Shown here piece after piece: positions 35,611 to 43,301 of a DNA stretch of 64,000 bases. The stretch spans positions 186,001-250,000 of the forward strand of contig JAWKTN010000006.1 in the NCBI GenBank assembly GCA_041399065.1, given 5' to 3'. Origin of the DNA: JAGQPD01 sp020426865 (lineage in GTDB: Bacteria > Planctomycetota > Planctomycetia > Pirellulales > Pirellulaceae). The first letter of the stretch is position 1. Each line of letters begins with the position of its first letter. The notes under the pieces were generated by a model that saw only the letters and a program-made list of their open reading frames with translations, did not search any database and was not told where the DNA came from. Made by a program: the position numbers and the translations under genes.

Positions 35611-35824
35611 CTCTTGAGCCTGTGTCCTGAACTGCGGTCGCGACCATCTGCGCAGCGATACTCACAGCCTGACGGTAGTGACCAAGAGTAATAACCCCCG
35701 TGGAGCCGCTTTCTTTTGACAACTCTTTGGCTTTCATGGCGACCTGGTCGGCAAACAATGCTTTCCATTCGGCCAACGCCTCAGCGGCACGAGTTTCGAT
35801 CCTATATGAGCCTTTCTGATCCAT
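35588..35824 (-). CDS. Small helical protein, possibly histone-fold-like; first gene of HNH operon
   Basis: A 78-residue protein. ATG 35824 has GGGAGG five bases upstream, so translation should be strong. Residues about 10-38 look like one long amphipathic helix (ETRAAEALAEWKALFADQVA and onwards), then a short loop ending GVIT and a second helix HYRQAVSIAAQ. That order (long helix, loop with I-T, short helix) recalls helices 2 and 3 of the archaeal histone fold, but helix 1 would be missing or very short. This is a visual likeness only. It could equally be an antitoxin-like or nucleoid protein. Confidence 0.55.
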   Translation of the reverse strand: MDQKGSYRIETRAAEALAEWKALFADQVAMKAKELSKESGSTGVITLGHYRQAVSIAAQMVATAVQDTGSRDGHQEAA

Positions 35825-36254
35825 AACAACCTCCCTGTTGTGTTTTAATTGGTAGTCTAACGTGTTAGCCGTCGACCGAAAATGTCAATTTGAAGCTAGA
35901 CGACGCTCAAGATGAACAATTTCTTGCTTTTTTTCCGAGAAGCCCAATTGACCTAATATCCCTCCATGAAAGGAGTTGCAACGAGTTTTTTTGCCTTGCG
36001 ATCCCCATTTCTGCCCTGCTCAGGACGAACCCCTATATGGTCTCGTTTGTCAAGAGATCGCACGGTCTTCGTCCCGTGTTTTTTGGTTTTCTTGACTCCC
36101 TGCGGTTGGGATCTGAGTTGGGTTCACAGTAGCTGAGGAGTCAATCGTGTCAATGAACGGGTATGGCGAGGTGAATCAGGTTAGAACCGGCTTCAGACTG
36201 CGCGTGTGTTTTTGCTTTCGGTTGCGTCAGGCCAAGCTTGTCGGCGTGACGCGT
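35825..36254. other. Intergenic region upstream of the HNH operon
   Basis: About 430 bp, more AT-rich than its surroundings. A TTGACA on the minus strand (35885-35890) could be the -35 of the HNH operon; a matching -10 is weak. A near-palindrome CTAACGTGTTAG lies at 35857-35868. Short plus-strand frames here show no family likeness or ribosome site. Confidence 0.4.
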
Positions 36255-36752
36255 TCAAACCCCTATCTGACGGTCGACCCCGATCGGCACAAAGCCAACC
36301 GAGATAGTGACACGAACGGAAGTATTTCCGTATCGGCAAATGAACATGGTCCGCTTCACCTTGCCCAGCTCGAGTAGAGCCTGATACGTCGGATGTTTCA
36401 GGTTACCGCGAGTAAAACGCTTGAGGATGGATTCCGCGTCAGCGGTTCCAAGCCGTAAAGCGGTTGCGTACTTCACCGTTTCGTCGTATTGATTCGCAAT
36501 TAGCTCCCAGTTGATAGGCCGCGTCAAAATCGATTGCAGGTTCGCGTACTCGTCTGGTTTTCCAGACTCCGGGCGGTAGAGGTTTTGTTCTGCAATTCCC
36601 TTCAGACGTGGCAGCAGTTTGAACCCGACGAGGTGGCAGAAGGCAAAAGCAATATCGCTCTGTCCGTGGCTGTCGACGTAGTTCTTTACAACCGCTTCGA
36701 GCGTCGTCGCGGTGAGGTAAGATCCATCGTGTGGATCAAGGATGAATAATGT
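36255..36752 (-). pseudogene. Tn3-family transposase remnant
   Basis: An open stretch without a start codon that matches the C-terminal part of Tn3-family DDE transposases: KNYVDSHGQSDIAFAFCH, LLPRLKGIAEQNLYRPESG, ILTRPINWELIANQYDETVK and ATALRLGTADAESILKRFTR, ending at LGKVKRTMFICRY. After that Tyr (about 36330) the likeness stops. Upstream a stop codon precedes TLFILDPHDG. The N-terminal two thirds of the roughly 1000-residue protein and its C-terminal end are missing. No terminal inverted repeats or resolvase were seen. Confidence 0.85.
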
Positions 36753-36778
36753 TTAAGAGCGCAGCGGTCTAGGGATGG

Positions 36779-36858
36779 TGGGAAACACGGAGAGCACTGA
36801 GGACACAGAGTTGCTCGGCTCTCTTCGTGAACTCTGTGGCTCTGTGATTCTTTTCTCT
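36779..36858. repeat. Dispersed palindromic repeat, copy 1
   Basis: An imperfect palindrome of about 80 bp: GAAACACGGAGAGCACTGAG on one side and CTCTGTGGCTCTGTGATTC on the other around a TTGCTCGG centre. A second copy in the same orientation lies at 39217-39298. It abuts the stop codon of the pentapeptide gene. Confidence 0.75.
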
Positions 36859-39108
36859 TTAGTCACGGCGAGGACGTTGGCTTCGGCCGGATGCGAAGAG
36901 CATCGCGCCGAAGCAAATCAAGGCAAGGCCGCAAGGTTCGGGGATCGGGGTGTGCGTCACCGTAATGACGCCATCGGTGTAGAGTCGGCCCAAGTCGACG
37001 TCGTCATAGGGTAGATTTCCCAACAAGTTGATCCAAGCGAAATGCGCGTCGGCGGGGAGGGAGTCGGGCCAGTCGAACAAATGATATTCCGACTGATCGC
37101 CAAATAACTCAAGCACTAAACCCCCATGCAAATCAGGGACCACGCCCTCGGCGAACGTGATCGGTGTTTCCCATGAGCCCAACCATTCCGTCAGTACCAG
37201 GGAACTGTTGGGATTCATTTGAAATCCACCATCGATCGTGATGGTCGTGCCGGAAATTGCCTCAAAACGCAGCGACTCGCCATTCTCCAGGTTCACATCC
37301 GTGATGTGCCCGTCGGGCAGGATTGTGTTGTGAATAGTCGTGGAGTCTTGAGGTACGAAGCCGGTCGCATTACGAAGGTCCGCGAAACTGAAATCGGTTT
37401 CGTCTAGCGGCACATCCTCCAGCGAGACGTTCCGCATTCTGGCGTGGCTGAAATCCCACCCCTGCAAGTCCAATCCGTCAAATTTCATGCCGTCGAGACC
37501 TAGATCGTAGTCACTGCCTCGGTTCGCGTAGGTGCTCGTCGCGTAAAACTGCTCCTTGGTAAGGCCAATCACATGGGAGAGATTCGAGCCGCTTAACGAA
37601 GCGTTGGCCAAATTCGCATGGTTGAGATTCGCACCGGAAAGGTTCGCGTTGATCGACGCGGAGGTGAGATCGGCCGACGTGAAATCGGCACCGGAAAGAT
37701 TTGACCCGTAGAACTGCGCGTTCGCGCCGTGGAACTGCGTGAAGCGGGCTTCGGTCAAATTCGTTGAGATAAACCTGGCATTCGTGAGCGTTGTGTTCGC
37801 GAAGTTCGCGCGGGTCAAATCGAGCGCAAACCAGGTAGAGCCAGGTGCGGCAACACGACCTTTAGTGCCTTCGATCAGTTGGTCGTTGTCCCAGCGATAG
37901 ATCCCTGCGTGCGACAATTCTTCGCTAACTGCGAACTGGTAGCCACCAGCGGCGAGAATCCCGGAAGCGCTCAAGTAATCGGGTCCTGCGGGCGCCTGCT
38001 CGTCGACCACAATTTGCAGGATCGGGACCGGACTGATCATCCCGGAATCAAAGCGTTGACTTCCCACAGCATAGAACAGTGCCTCCCGACTAGGGGACAT
38101 CCACAAGCCGTTCGTTACAGAATGGGTGAATGGATTGTTGCCGGGATTAAACGTACTGAACGCGGGAACCTTCGTTCCGGCGTCATCGACGGTTTGCGTC
38201 AAATAATAGAACGTATCATTGGTGGGGTCGTACGTCGGGTCGATGAGCGCGGCGATGGCAGCCGTATCGCTGTCGTTAGCCTCTAGACCAAGATATGTCA
38301 TATCGACGATCTTGTTCCCGGCGGGGGTGGTAAACGCCAGTTCTGCCGCCACTGAGCCATCGCCCGGATAGTCGACGAGCACTTCGTAGATCGTATTCCC
38401 AAAAGAGTTGGTCCCAAGACGGTCAACAACCAATTTAGGGGGCACTTCAGGAGGCGGCGGCGGCGGTCCGATGGGAGGTGGAGGTGGGGGGAGCGGTGGC
38501 CCTGGCAAGGCGCCGTCGATGGGATAGTTGACCCCTCCCGTGGCGATGACGCCGTTGACAGCGATCTGATAGCTCCCCGGATCGCCTGCGACTACGAGCT
38601 GCAAATAGGGAATTTGCTCGAAGGAACCAACCGGAAACACTCGGCTGCCGTTGGCCAGGAATAATTCTTTTTCGCTTTTGTCAAACCAATAGCCGTTTGT
38701 GACGGACTGCGTGAAGGGATTATTGCCTGGGTTGTTGTCCTCAAAAGTCGTATTCTCTCCGTACATGGTGTAGTAAAACGTGTCATTGGACGAGGAATAA
38801 TCAAGGCCTCGCAAATCCGCGATTTCGTCCGCGAACGATGCAAATACGTCGGTGTCTACGGGATCGCCCAAAAGTGTGGACTCCACGAAGTGGCCGTCTC
38901 CTACGAGCGAAAAGGCCAATTCCGTGGCCATTGAGCCCCGGGAAGTGCTATCCCTTCCAACGCTGTAGAGGTAGACGGAATTTCCTTGAGCGTTCGTTCC
39001 CAGGTCTTCATACAGCAACGTCGGTGCGGACCCATGGACCGTGAATGCAAGCAAGAGGATCAGCAAGAATGCCGATAGCGTCGATGAATTCCAGCTCTGC
39101 GCGGCCAT
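36859..39108 (-). CDS. PEP-CTERM pentapeptide-repeat surface protein
   Basis: A 749-residue exported protein. The signal peptide (about 1-28, LSAFLLILLLAFTVHGSA) is followed by two copies of one domain: about 30-195 and about 230-400, sharing GTNxxGN, NDTFYY, NPGNNPFTxSVTNG and IATGGVNY/ILAAGGYQF. A proline linker joins them. Pentapeptide repeats (ANLNHANLAN-like, about 425-560) come next, then a C-terminal PEP-CTERM signal (PIPEPCGLALICFGAMLF, basic end) for exosortase sorting. ATG 39108 has AGGGA eight bases upstream. It lies between two direct copies of an 80-bp repeat. Confidence 0.82.
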   Translation of the reverse strand: MAAQSWNSSTLSAFLLILLLAFTVHGSAPTLLYEDLGTNAQGNSVYLYSVGRDSTSRGSMATELAFSLVGDGHFVESTLLGDPVDTDVFASFADEIADLRGLDYSSSNDTFYYTMYGENTTFEDNNPGNNPFTQSVTNGYWFDKSEKELFLANGSRVFPVGSFEQIPYLQLVVAGDPGSYQIAVNGVIATGGVNYPIDGALPGPPLPPPPPPIGPPPPPPEVPPKLVVDRLGTNSFGNTIYEVLVDYPGDGSVAAELAFTTPAGNKIVDMTYLGLEANDSDTAAIAALIDPTYDPTNDTFYYLTQTVDDAGTKVPAFSTFNPGNNPFTHSVTNGLWMSPSREALFYAVGSQRFDSGMISPVPILQIVVDEQAPAGPDYLSASGILAAGGYQFAVSEELSHAGIYRWDNDQLIEGTKGRVAAPGSTWFALDLTRANFANTTLTNARFISTNLTEARFTQFHGANAQFYGSNLSGADFTSADLTSASINANLSGANLNHANLANASLSGSNLSHVIGLTKEQFYATSTYANRGSDYDLGLDGMKFDGLDLQGWDFSHARMRNVSLEDVPLDETDFSFADLRNATGFVPQDSTTIHNTILPDGHITDVNLENGESLRFEAISGTTITIDGGFQMNPNSSLVLTEWLGSWETPITFAEGVVPDLHGGLVLELFGDQSEYHLFDWPDSLPADAHFAWINLLGNLPYDDVDLGRLYTDGVITVTHTPIPEPCGLALICFGAMLFASGRSQRPRRD

Positions 39109-39151
39109 CAGGCAGTCCCTCATCATGACAGGGAGGTGTGACTGTCTGACT

Positions 39152-39180
39152 GTTATAACTGACGTCTACCCGTCTGGCAA
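39152..39180 (-). promoter_or_regulatory. Promoter of the PEP-CTERM pentapeptide gene
   Basis: On the minus strand, TTGCCA (39180-39175), a 17-base spacer and TATAAC (39157-39152), about 44 bases before the ATG at 39108. It sits between the gene and repeat copy 2. Confidence 0.6.
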
Positions 39181-39216
39181 GTACTTGGCAAAAAGTGCTC
39201 TCTAGATTTCTGGACG

Positions 39217-39298
39217 GGAGAAACACTGAGAACACAGAGAACGCTCAGTTGCTGGGATCTCTCCGTGCACTCGGCGGCTCTGTGTTTCCCCTCTTCCT
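39217..39298. repeat. Dispersed palindromic repeat, copy 2
   Basis: GAAACACTGAGAACACAGAG ... TTGCTGGG ... CTCGGCGGCTCTGTGTTTCC, in the same orientation as copy 1 at 36779-36858 and alignable over its full length. The pair brackets the pentapeptide gene and its promoter. Confidence 0.75.
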
Positions 39299-39302
39299 TC
39301 GC

Positions 39303-39523
39303 TCAATCCCGCGACAGGGCGCAGGCTGACGCGAGGGCAGCATTGCCAAAGACCGCACACGTCTCGATCAAGACCTTGCGATCGATTTTGATAGGTAGGC
39401 ACAACAGCCGGCATCCAGGCACTCTTGCCGATCGGTAGACATCACGTGGGCGGTAATCGCCGCGACGTGCAACGTCGGCCAGCGCTGACTGATTTCACGG
39501 GTTGCGGAATATCCCTCTCGGAC
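39303..39523 (-). pseudogene. Response-regulator receiver-domain fragment with frameshift
   Basis: Minus-strand translation gives REGYSATREISQRWPTLHV, AAITAHVMSTDRQECLDAGC and AYLSK, the C-terminal half of a receiver domain (the Ala/Thr-containing ITAH and conserved lysine in YLSK). The Pro and following residues expected next (KPIDR) appear only in another frame as IDRKVLIETCAVFGN, so a frameshift lies near 39381-39391. The phosphorylated Asp half is gone; the 5' edge coincides with an inverted repeat at 39524. Probably a leftover of a hybrid kinase or response regulator. Confidence 0.7.
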
Positions 39524-39582
39524 GGCCCAATCCTAACGTAGCCACAGATGTCACTTCATTGTGCCTTCGCTAGGATTGGGCC
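39524..39582. repeat. Perfect 12-bp inverted repeat
   Basis: GGCCCAATCCTA (39524-39535) and TAGGATTGGGCC (39571-39582), with a 35-base interior and no mismatches. The left arm directly adjoins the response-regulator fragment, so it may mark the end of an inserted element or a hairpin. Confidence 0.75.
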
Positions 39583-39636
39583 AAGGTAGCAATCACTCGT
39601 GGCCAAGCGAACGGTCGATTTACCCCCCCCAGCCGT

Positions 39637-39700
39637 TTGACAACTGCGTAACCTATTGACAACTGCGTAACCTAATGGTTACCGTAACTATATGGTTACC
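39637..39700 (+). promoter_or_regulatory. Tandem 19-bp repeats and GTAAC half-sites before the ArsR-type gene
   Basis: TTGACAACTGCGTAACCTA occurs twice back to back (39637-39655, 39656-39674), followed by GGTTACCGTAAC (39677-39688) and GGTTACC (39694-39700). Each 19-mer begins with a -35-like TTGACA and contains a GTAACC half-site. The arrangement looks like a promoter with an autoregulatory ArsR-family operator. Confidence 0.5.
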
Positions 39701-40265
39701 AATGCACCAAAACTTGAAGACGCGACCCATTTGACGCTGGACGCACTCGGGAACGCGACGCGTAGGGAAATTGTGTGCGTTCTTTGGCCTCGGTGGGCGA
39801 GATTGCGGCGTTGCTGCCTATCAGCCGCCCAGCCGTTTCCAAACATCTGCGGATTTTGGAAACAGCAAACCTAGTGACCGTCGAGGCACGCGGGAATCGA
39901 CATTTCTTTCGTCTTCATCACAGCGGCTTTGAAGCCGCACGGACGTGGCTCGAAGCGTTCTGGGACGAAGCCCTCGATCAGTTTTGCAAAACTGGCAAAT
40001 CGGAAGGGGGCGTCATGAGTCGTCCGTTGGAACGCTCGATAATTGTTTCATGCCCAATCGAACAGGCGTTTCAGCTGTTCGTCACTCAGATTGACGTTTG
40101 GTGGCCAATCGGACATCGTCCTGCATCCACGTCGAAACTGATTCTCGAAACGAAAGTAGGTGGTCGTTTCATCGCGGTAACGGCGACAGGTGATGAGAAA
40201 AAAATGGGTGATGTGCTAATCTACGATCCTCCAAGTCGCATTGTTTACACCTGGTATCCCGGCGC
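39692..40265 (+). pseudogene. ArsR-type HTH fused to SRPBCC/AHSA1 domain, frameshifted and truncated
   Basis: The first frame starts at ATG 39692 (MVTNAPKLEDATHLTLDALG, then NATRREIVCVL), the expected helix 1-2 of an ArsR-type winged helix. The continuation RSLASVGEIAALLPISRPAV and SKHLRILETANLVTVEARG is in another frame from about 39775, so one indel separates them. An SRPBCC domain follows (SIIVSCPIEQAFQLFVTQID ... GGRFIAVTATGDEKKMGDVL) and stops matching after VYTWYPGA near 40265. The rest of that domain is missing, and the open frame runs on antisense to the next gene. Confidence 0.75.
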
Positions 40266-40306
40266 CCCCCGTTTGACGACTCCCTTCGACACGCTATGCC
40301 GCGCAG

Positions 40307-41866
40307 TTATTGTCGAGAACGTTCCCAAATCGACAACTCCTGATGGGTATGTACCGCTGATGTTACCCACATTCGAACGTCATCGGAGTGACCCCACCAA
40401 TGCGCTGGGTAGTCCAGCTTCAGTGTCGGATCCGTTCGGTGAAGCCGTTTCAGCTGATCGACCGCGCCCTCAATACCAGCGATCGCAACTGCCGTTAGCT
40501 GAGGATCAGCGGACAACGCTAGCAGAACTTCCGTTGTTACGGCTATGTCAAGCTCGGCGATTCGTTGAACGCACGCCGTTCGCACTTGAGCGTTCTCAAA
40601 CCTGTCAGCGGCAATCGAAGCGAGTATGTGCAGTCCATCCTTGCCGTATGCCTCAGTAATGTGCTTTGCGCCATCGGCACGCGCAGCAATCGAAGAGAGA
40701 GGATCGATCAGCACCGCTGCATCTTCTTTTACGATATTGCGAAGCTCCGCCATAGATATTGGCGAAAGCCTTTTTAGCTGTGCCACAATGTAGTTTTCTG
40801 CTGCGATTACTCGCGGATCACGATCGCGTGTTGACTCCGGTATTCGAACTAACGGCACCTTGTCTTCTGCAAACTCCGGTACATTTCCAGCAAGCACACG
40901 CAGAATAGAATCTTGCCCGAGCGTCTCCTGAACGTTCGCTGAATTCATAAGCGGGTGAATCAACGTATAACGGTAAGCAGCCGCCGTGTTAGGTCTAACG
41001 GTCTTCTGCACGCTGAACCACTGCTGGTATCGCAGCTGAAGATTCGCGAACTTTCGTCTCGCGTCATCGGGGATCTCATTACGCAGGCCAATTGCGCTAA
41101 AGTAGGGATCACGACCGTAGCCCGCGTGAGTGGGCCGGAACGAAAAACCACCCGTGCCTCGGTAACCATATGGATTATCACACGGTAAATCGCGATAACC
41201 TCCGATTTGCCGAGCAAGGAGTTCTTTTCCAGTGTAGACAATGACCTTCTCACCGGGCGGATACCCGCCACCTCCGTTACCTAGCAGGTGCTCCGGCTGA
41301 GGTGCTGGCCAATAGTCACCGAACATCGAACAGTATTCCAATATGTCATCTGCGGTCAACTTGAGCGGATTCCTGGAGAGCAACAACAGCGCCCGCAGAG
41401 CGTCAACGCCAACACGCGGGTCATCCAGCAACCCAATAAGTCGCGGAATGGCATCGGGTTGAGCGATGCCGGCCACCGCTTCAATGCTCCAAATGCGGGT
41501 TTCCGTATCACGAAACCGATTCTCGGCCGCTTCCCAGAGTACCTCGATCCCGTCGTTATGTCCGATATGGCCGACAGTGATAGCCGCCAGACCAGACGTC
41601 AGATTCCACGGATCACGCAGAGCGTCCGAGGATTGCTTGAGGTATCGTTTCTCGCAGGGACTGAGTTTGCGCATCGCAAACGCTAACCACAGTTCCTCGT
41701 CTGCGGACCGTGGGATTGTAACTTCACATACCTGCTCATCTCGCGACTGATTCGGAGCCTCTCCTCCGAATAGATCCGCCTGAGCGCTAAGCTTGCCAAC
41801 GTTGAGGAGACTCGAAAGAAACGCGCAAAGCAAAAGTAGGAACAGTCCGATTTTTTCGTTCGCCAT
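40307..41866 (-). CDS. Secreted protein with HEAT-like repeats
   Basis: A 519-residue protein with a signal peptide (about 5-29, GLFLLLLCAFLSSLLNVGKL then SAQA). Helical repeats resembling HEAT units are seen at about 85-175 (LAAITVGHIGHNDGIEVLWE, AVAGIAQPDAIPRLIGLLDD) and again at about 395-480 (HITEAYGKDGLHILASIAAD). Between them is a Gly/Tyr-rich region (about 195-265). ATG 41866 has GGGAGATAAGG upstream. Codon use is more AT-rich than in core genes nearby. It lies at the right end of the accessory region. Function unknown. Confidence 0.7.
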   Translation of the reverse strand: MANEKIGLFLLLLCAFLSSLLNVGKLSAQADLFGGEAPNQSRDEQVCEVTIPRSADEELWLAFAMRKLSPCEKRYLKQSSDALRDPWNLTSGLAAITVGHIGHNDGIEVLWEAAENRFRDTETRIWSIEAVAGIAQPDAIPRLIGLLDDPRVGVDALRALLLLSRNPLKLTADDILEYCSMFGDYWPAPQPEHLLGNGGGGYPPGEKVIVYTGKELLARQIGGYRDLPCDNPYGYRGTGGFSFRPTHAGYGRDPYFSAIGLRNEIPDDARRKFANLQLRYQQWFSVQKTVRPNTAAAYRYTLIHPLMNSANVQETLGQDSILRVLAGNVPEFAEDKVPLVRIPESTRDRDPRVIAAENYIVAQLKRLSPISMAELRNIVKEDAAVLIDPLSSIAARADGAKHITEAYGKDGLHILASIAADRFENAQVRTACVQRIAELDIAVTTEVLLALSADPQLTAVAIAGIEGAVDQLKRLHRTDPTLKLDYPAHWWGHSDDVRMWVTSAVHTHQELSIWERSRQ

Positions 41867-41931
41867 GCCTTATCTCCCGCATGGATTGATCGACAAACCG
41901 CCAGCTAGCATGGGTGCCGGTTGCTGACGTT

Positions 41932-41961
41932 ATCCTACTTGTAGAGAACCCAAGCCGTCAA
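41932..41961 (-). promoter_or_regulatory. Candidate promoter of the HEAT-like protein gene
   Basis: On the minus strand, TTGACG (41961-41956), an 18-base spacer and TAGGAT (41937-41932), about 65 bases before the ATG at 41866. Confidence 0.45.
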
Positions 41962-42015
41962 CAATTGTGCTCAGCGCAGCGGTACTCGTGCTCGATCGTC
42001 GTCGCTCGTGGCAAC

Positions 42016-43233
42016 TCACGGCAATTCCGCGAGGATCGCTCGAGCGGCGGCTGGAAGTGACATTCGAATGTCGCTAAGCGGCGCGGCCGGTTGTCGCAGC
42101 AGGGGGCCATGGAGTGTCCGCAGGACGGTTTCGGGGTGTTCCTCACAGACGCCGTAAATCCGCAGCTTTTCGTCCCGCAGCAGGTGGACTTCCGCCCGCA
42201 GTTCTTCATACCGAACTTGCGATCCTGGTACATCGGCATCCGGCAGCAGTCGGCAGTTCCAGCGGTCGACGGCGTGGTGGATGGTGTCGGTCGCGACGAT
42301 TCCGGGGCCGGCCGATACGGTCGCGTTCAGGTAGTTGAGTACCCCGCGCGACCAGTTCGCCGAACGCACCTGACATGTGGCGGGCCCACTGATCGACGGC
42401 TGTTGGTTGGGATGCGCAAGGCGATCGAGATCCAGTCCCGAAAATGTGCCGTTCAACGATCCGCTCCAACCTTCGTGCTCGTGGTACATATTGGCTGTTC
42501 CCTCGAATTGCACGAGATCACCAAGGCGGCTGATCCACGCCAAATCGCCTGTTAGCAGATGACAAGGAAATGGCTGACCGTGAGTGTGCAACACGACTCG
42601 TGTGACGGGGGATGTGGAAGAAGCGACTCGCGAAATCTCGATCGTGATCGGATAGACTGCCGATCCCAATTGCCCGTTGGCCAAATGGAATTCCACACGC
42701 AGTTGTGGTCCTTGTTCCAATTGCTGCATATAGAAGCGGACGTTGTGCAGACGTTGAGTTCCGTCGCGGCCGACCAGTTCCAATTCCGGACAGGTCAGTT
42801 CGATGGGGCGCGGTGGGAAGTCACGTTGGCGCAGCATGCGCGGATGCAACATCAGCCAAAGTTCACCGATGCGTTCGTGATGCAGTGTGGCCGATTCCAG
42901 CGTGACGCTGGTGAATGTTGCGTCGCGGTGGTCGAGCGTTGGCGCAAAGTCGATGGTGACCGCTGTCGTTTCTAGGAGCGGACCGTCGTTCTCAGCATCG
43001 CAGAGCCGCATGCCGATCAATCGGTACGAGCCTGGTGCCAGGTATTCAACGTCGTCAATGGCGACGTGGCCGCCAAGCTGATAGGCGATCTGATCGGCAT
43101 AGTATTGCGAAGCATCCGACGTAGCGCGCCACGTTGACCAGGCAGCTACCGCCAGCGTCGGCAGCAACGCAGCGCAAAAGAAGACGCCGCGGCATACTAA
43201 CGTTCGCATTCCGTAAGTTCGCATCCCACTCAT
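42016..43233 (-). CDS. AsmA-like membrane-anchored protein of unknown function
   Basis: A 405-residue protein with one N-terminal membrane helix (about 13-32, VFFCAALLPTLAVAAWSTW). The rest is beta-rich: HVAIDDVEYLAPGSYRLIGM, TFTSVTLESATLHHERIGEL and FEGTANMYHEHEGWSGSLNG have the alternating pattern of AsmA/DUF3971 repeat proteins, whose relatives bridge the envelope or move lipids. The family is suggested, not shown. It ends 150 bp from the HEAT gene and starts 68 bp after aroC, on the same strand. Confidence 0.6.
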   Translation of the reverse strand: MSGMRTYGMRTLVCRGVFFCAALLPTLAVAAWSTWRATSDASQYYADQIAYQLGGHVAIDDVEYLAPGSYRLIGMRLCDAENDGPLLETTAVTIDFAPTLDHRDATFTSVTLESATLHHERIGELWLMLHPRMLRQRDFPPRPIELTCPELELVGRDGTQRLHNVRFYMQQLEQGPQLRVEFHLANGQLGSAVYPITIEISRVASSTSPVTRVVLHTHGQPFPCHLLTGDLAWISRLGDLVQFEGTANMYHEHEGWSGSLNGTFSGLDLDRLAHPNQQPSISGPATCQVRSANWSRGVLNYLNATVSAGPGIVATDTIHHAVDRWNCRLLPDADVPGSQVRYEELRAEVHLLRDEKLRIYGVCEEHPETVLRTLHGPLLRQPAAPLSDIRMSLPAAARAILAELP

Positions 43234-43301
43234 GCAGACTTCTTGTCTTGCTCAAGGCCCACTGCCGACGGCCAGTCATGCTGGGCGCGCAGTTGCTTGG
43301 C

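Noticed and set aside
35890..36132. 80-codon plus-strand frame upstream of the HNH operon
   Set aside because: TTG start, no ribosome site, no family likeness.
36147..36377. 76-codon plus-strand frame
   Set aside because: Part lies antisense to the Tn3 fragment and nothing supports translation.
39637..39674. CRISPR-like repeat
   Set aside because: Two 19-bp copies are directly adjacent with no spacer.
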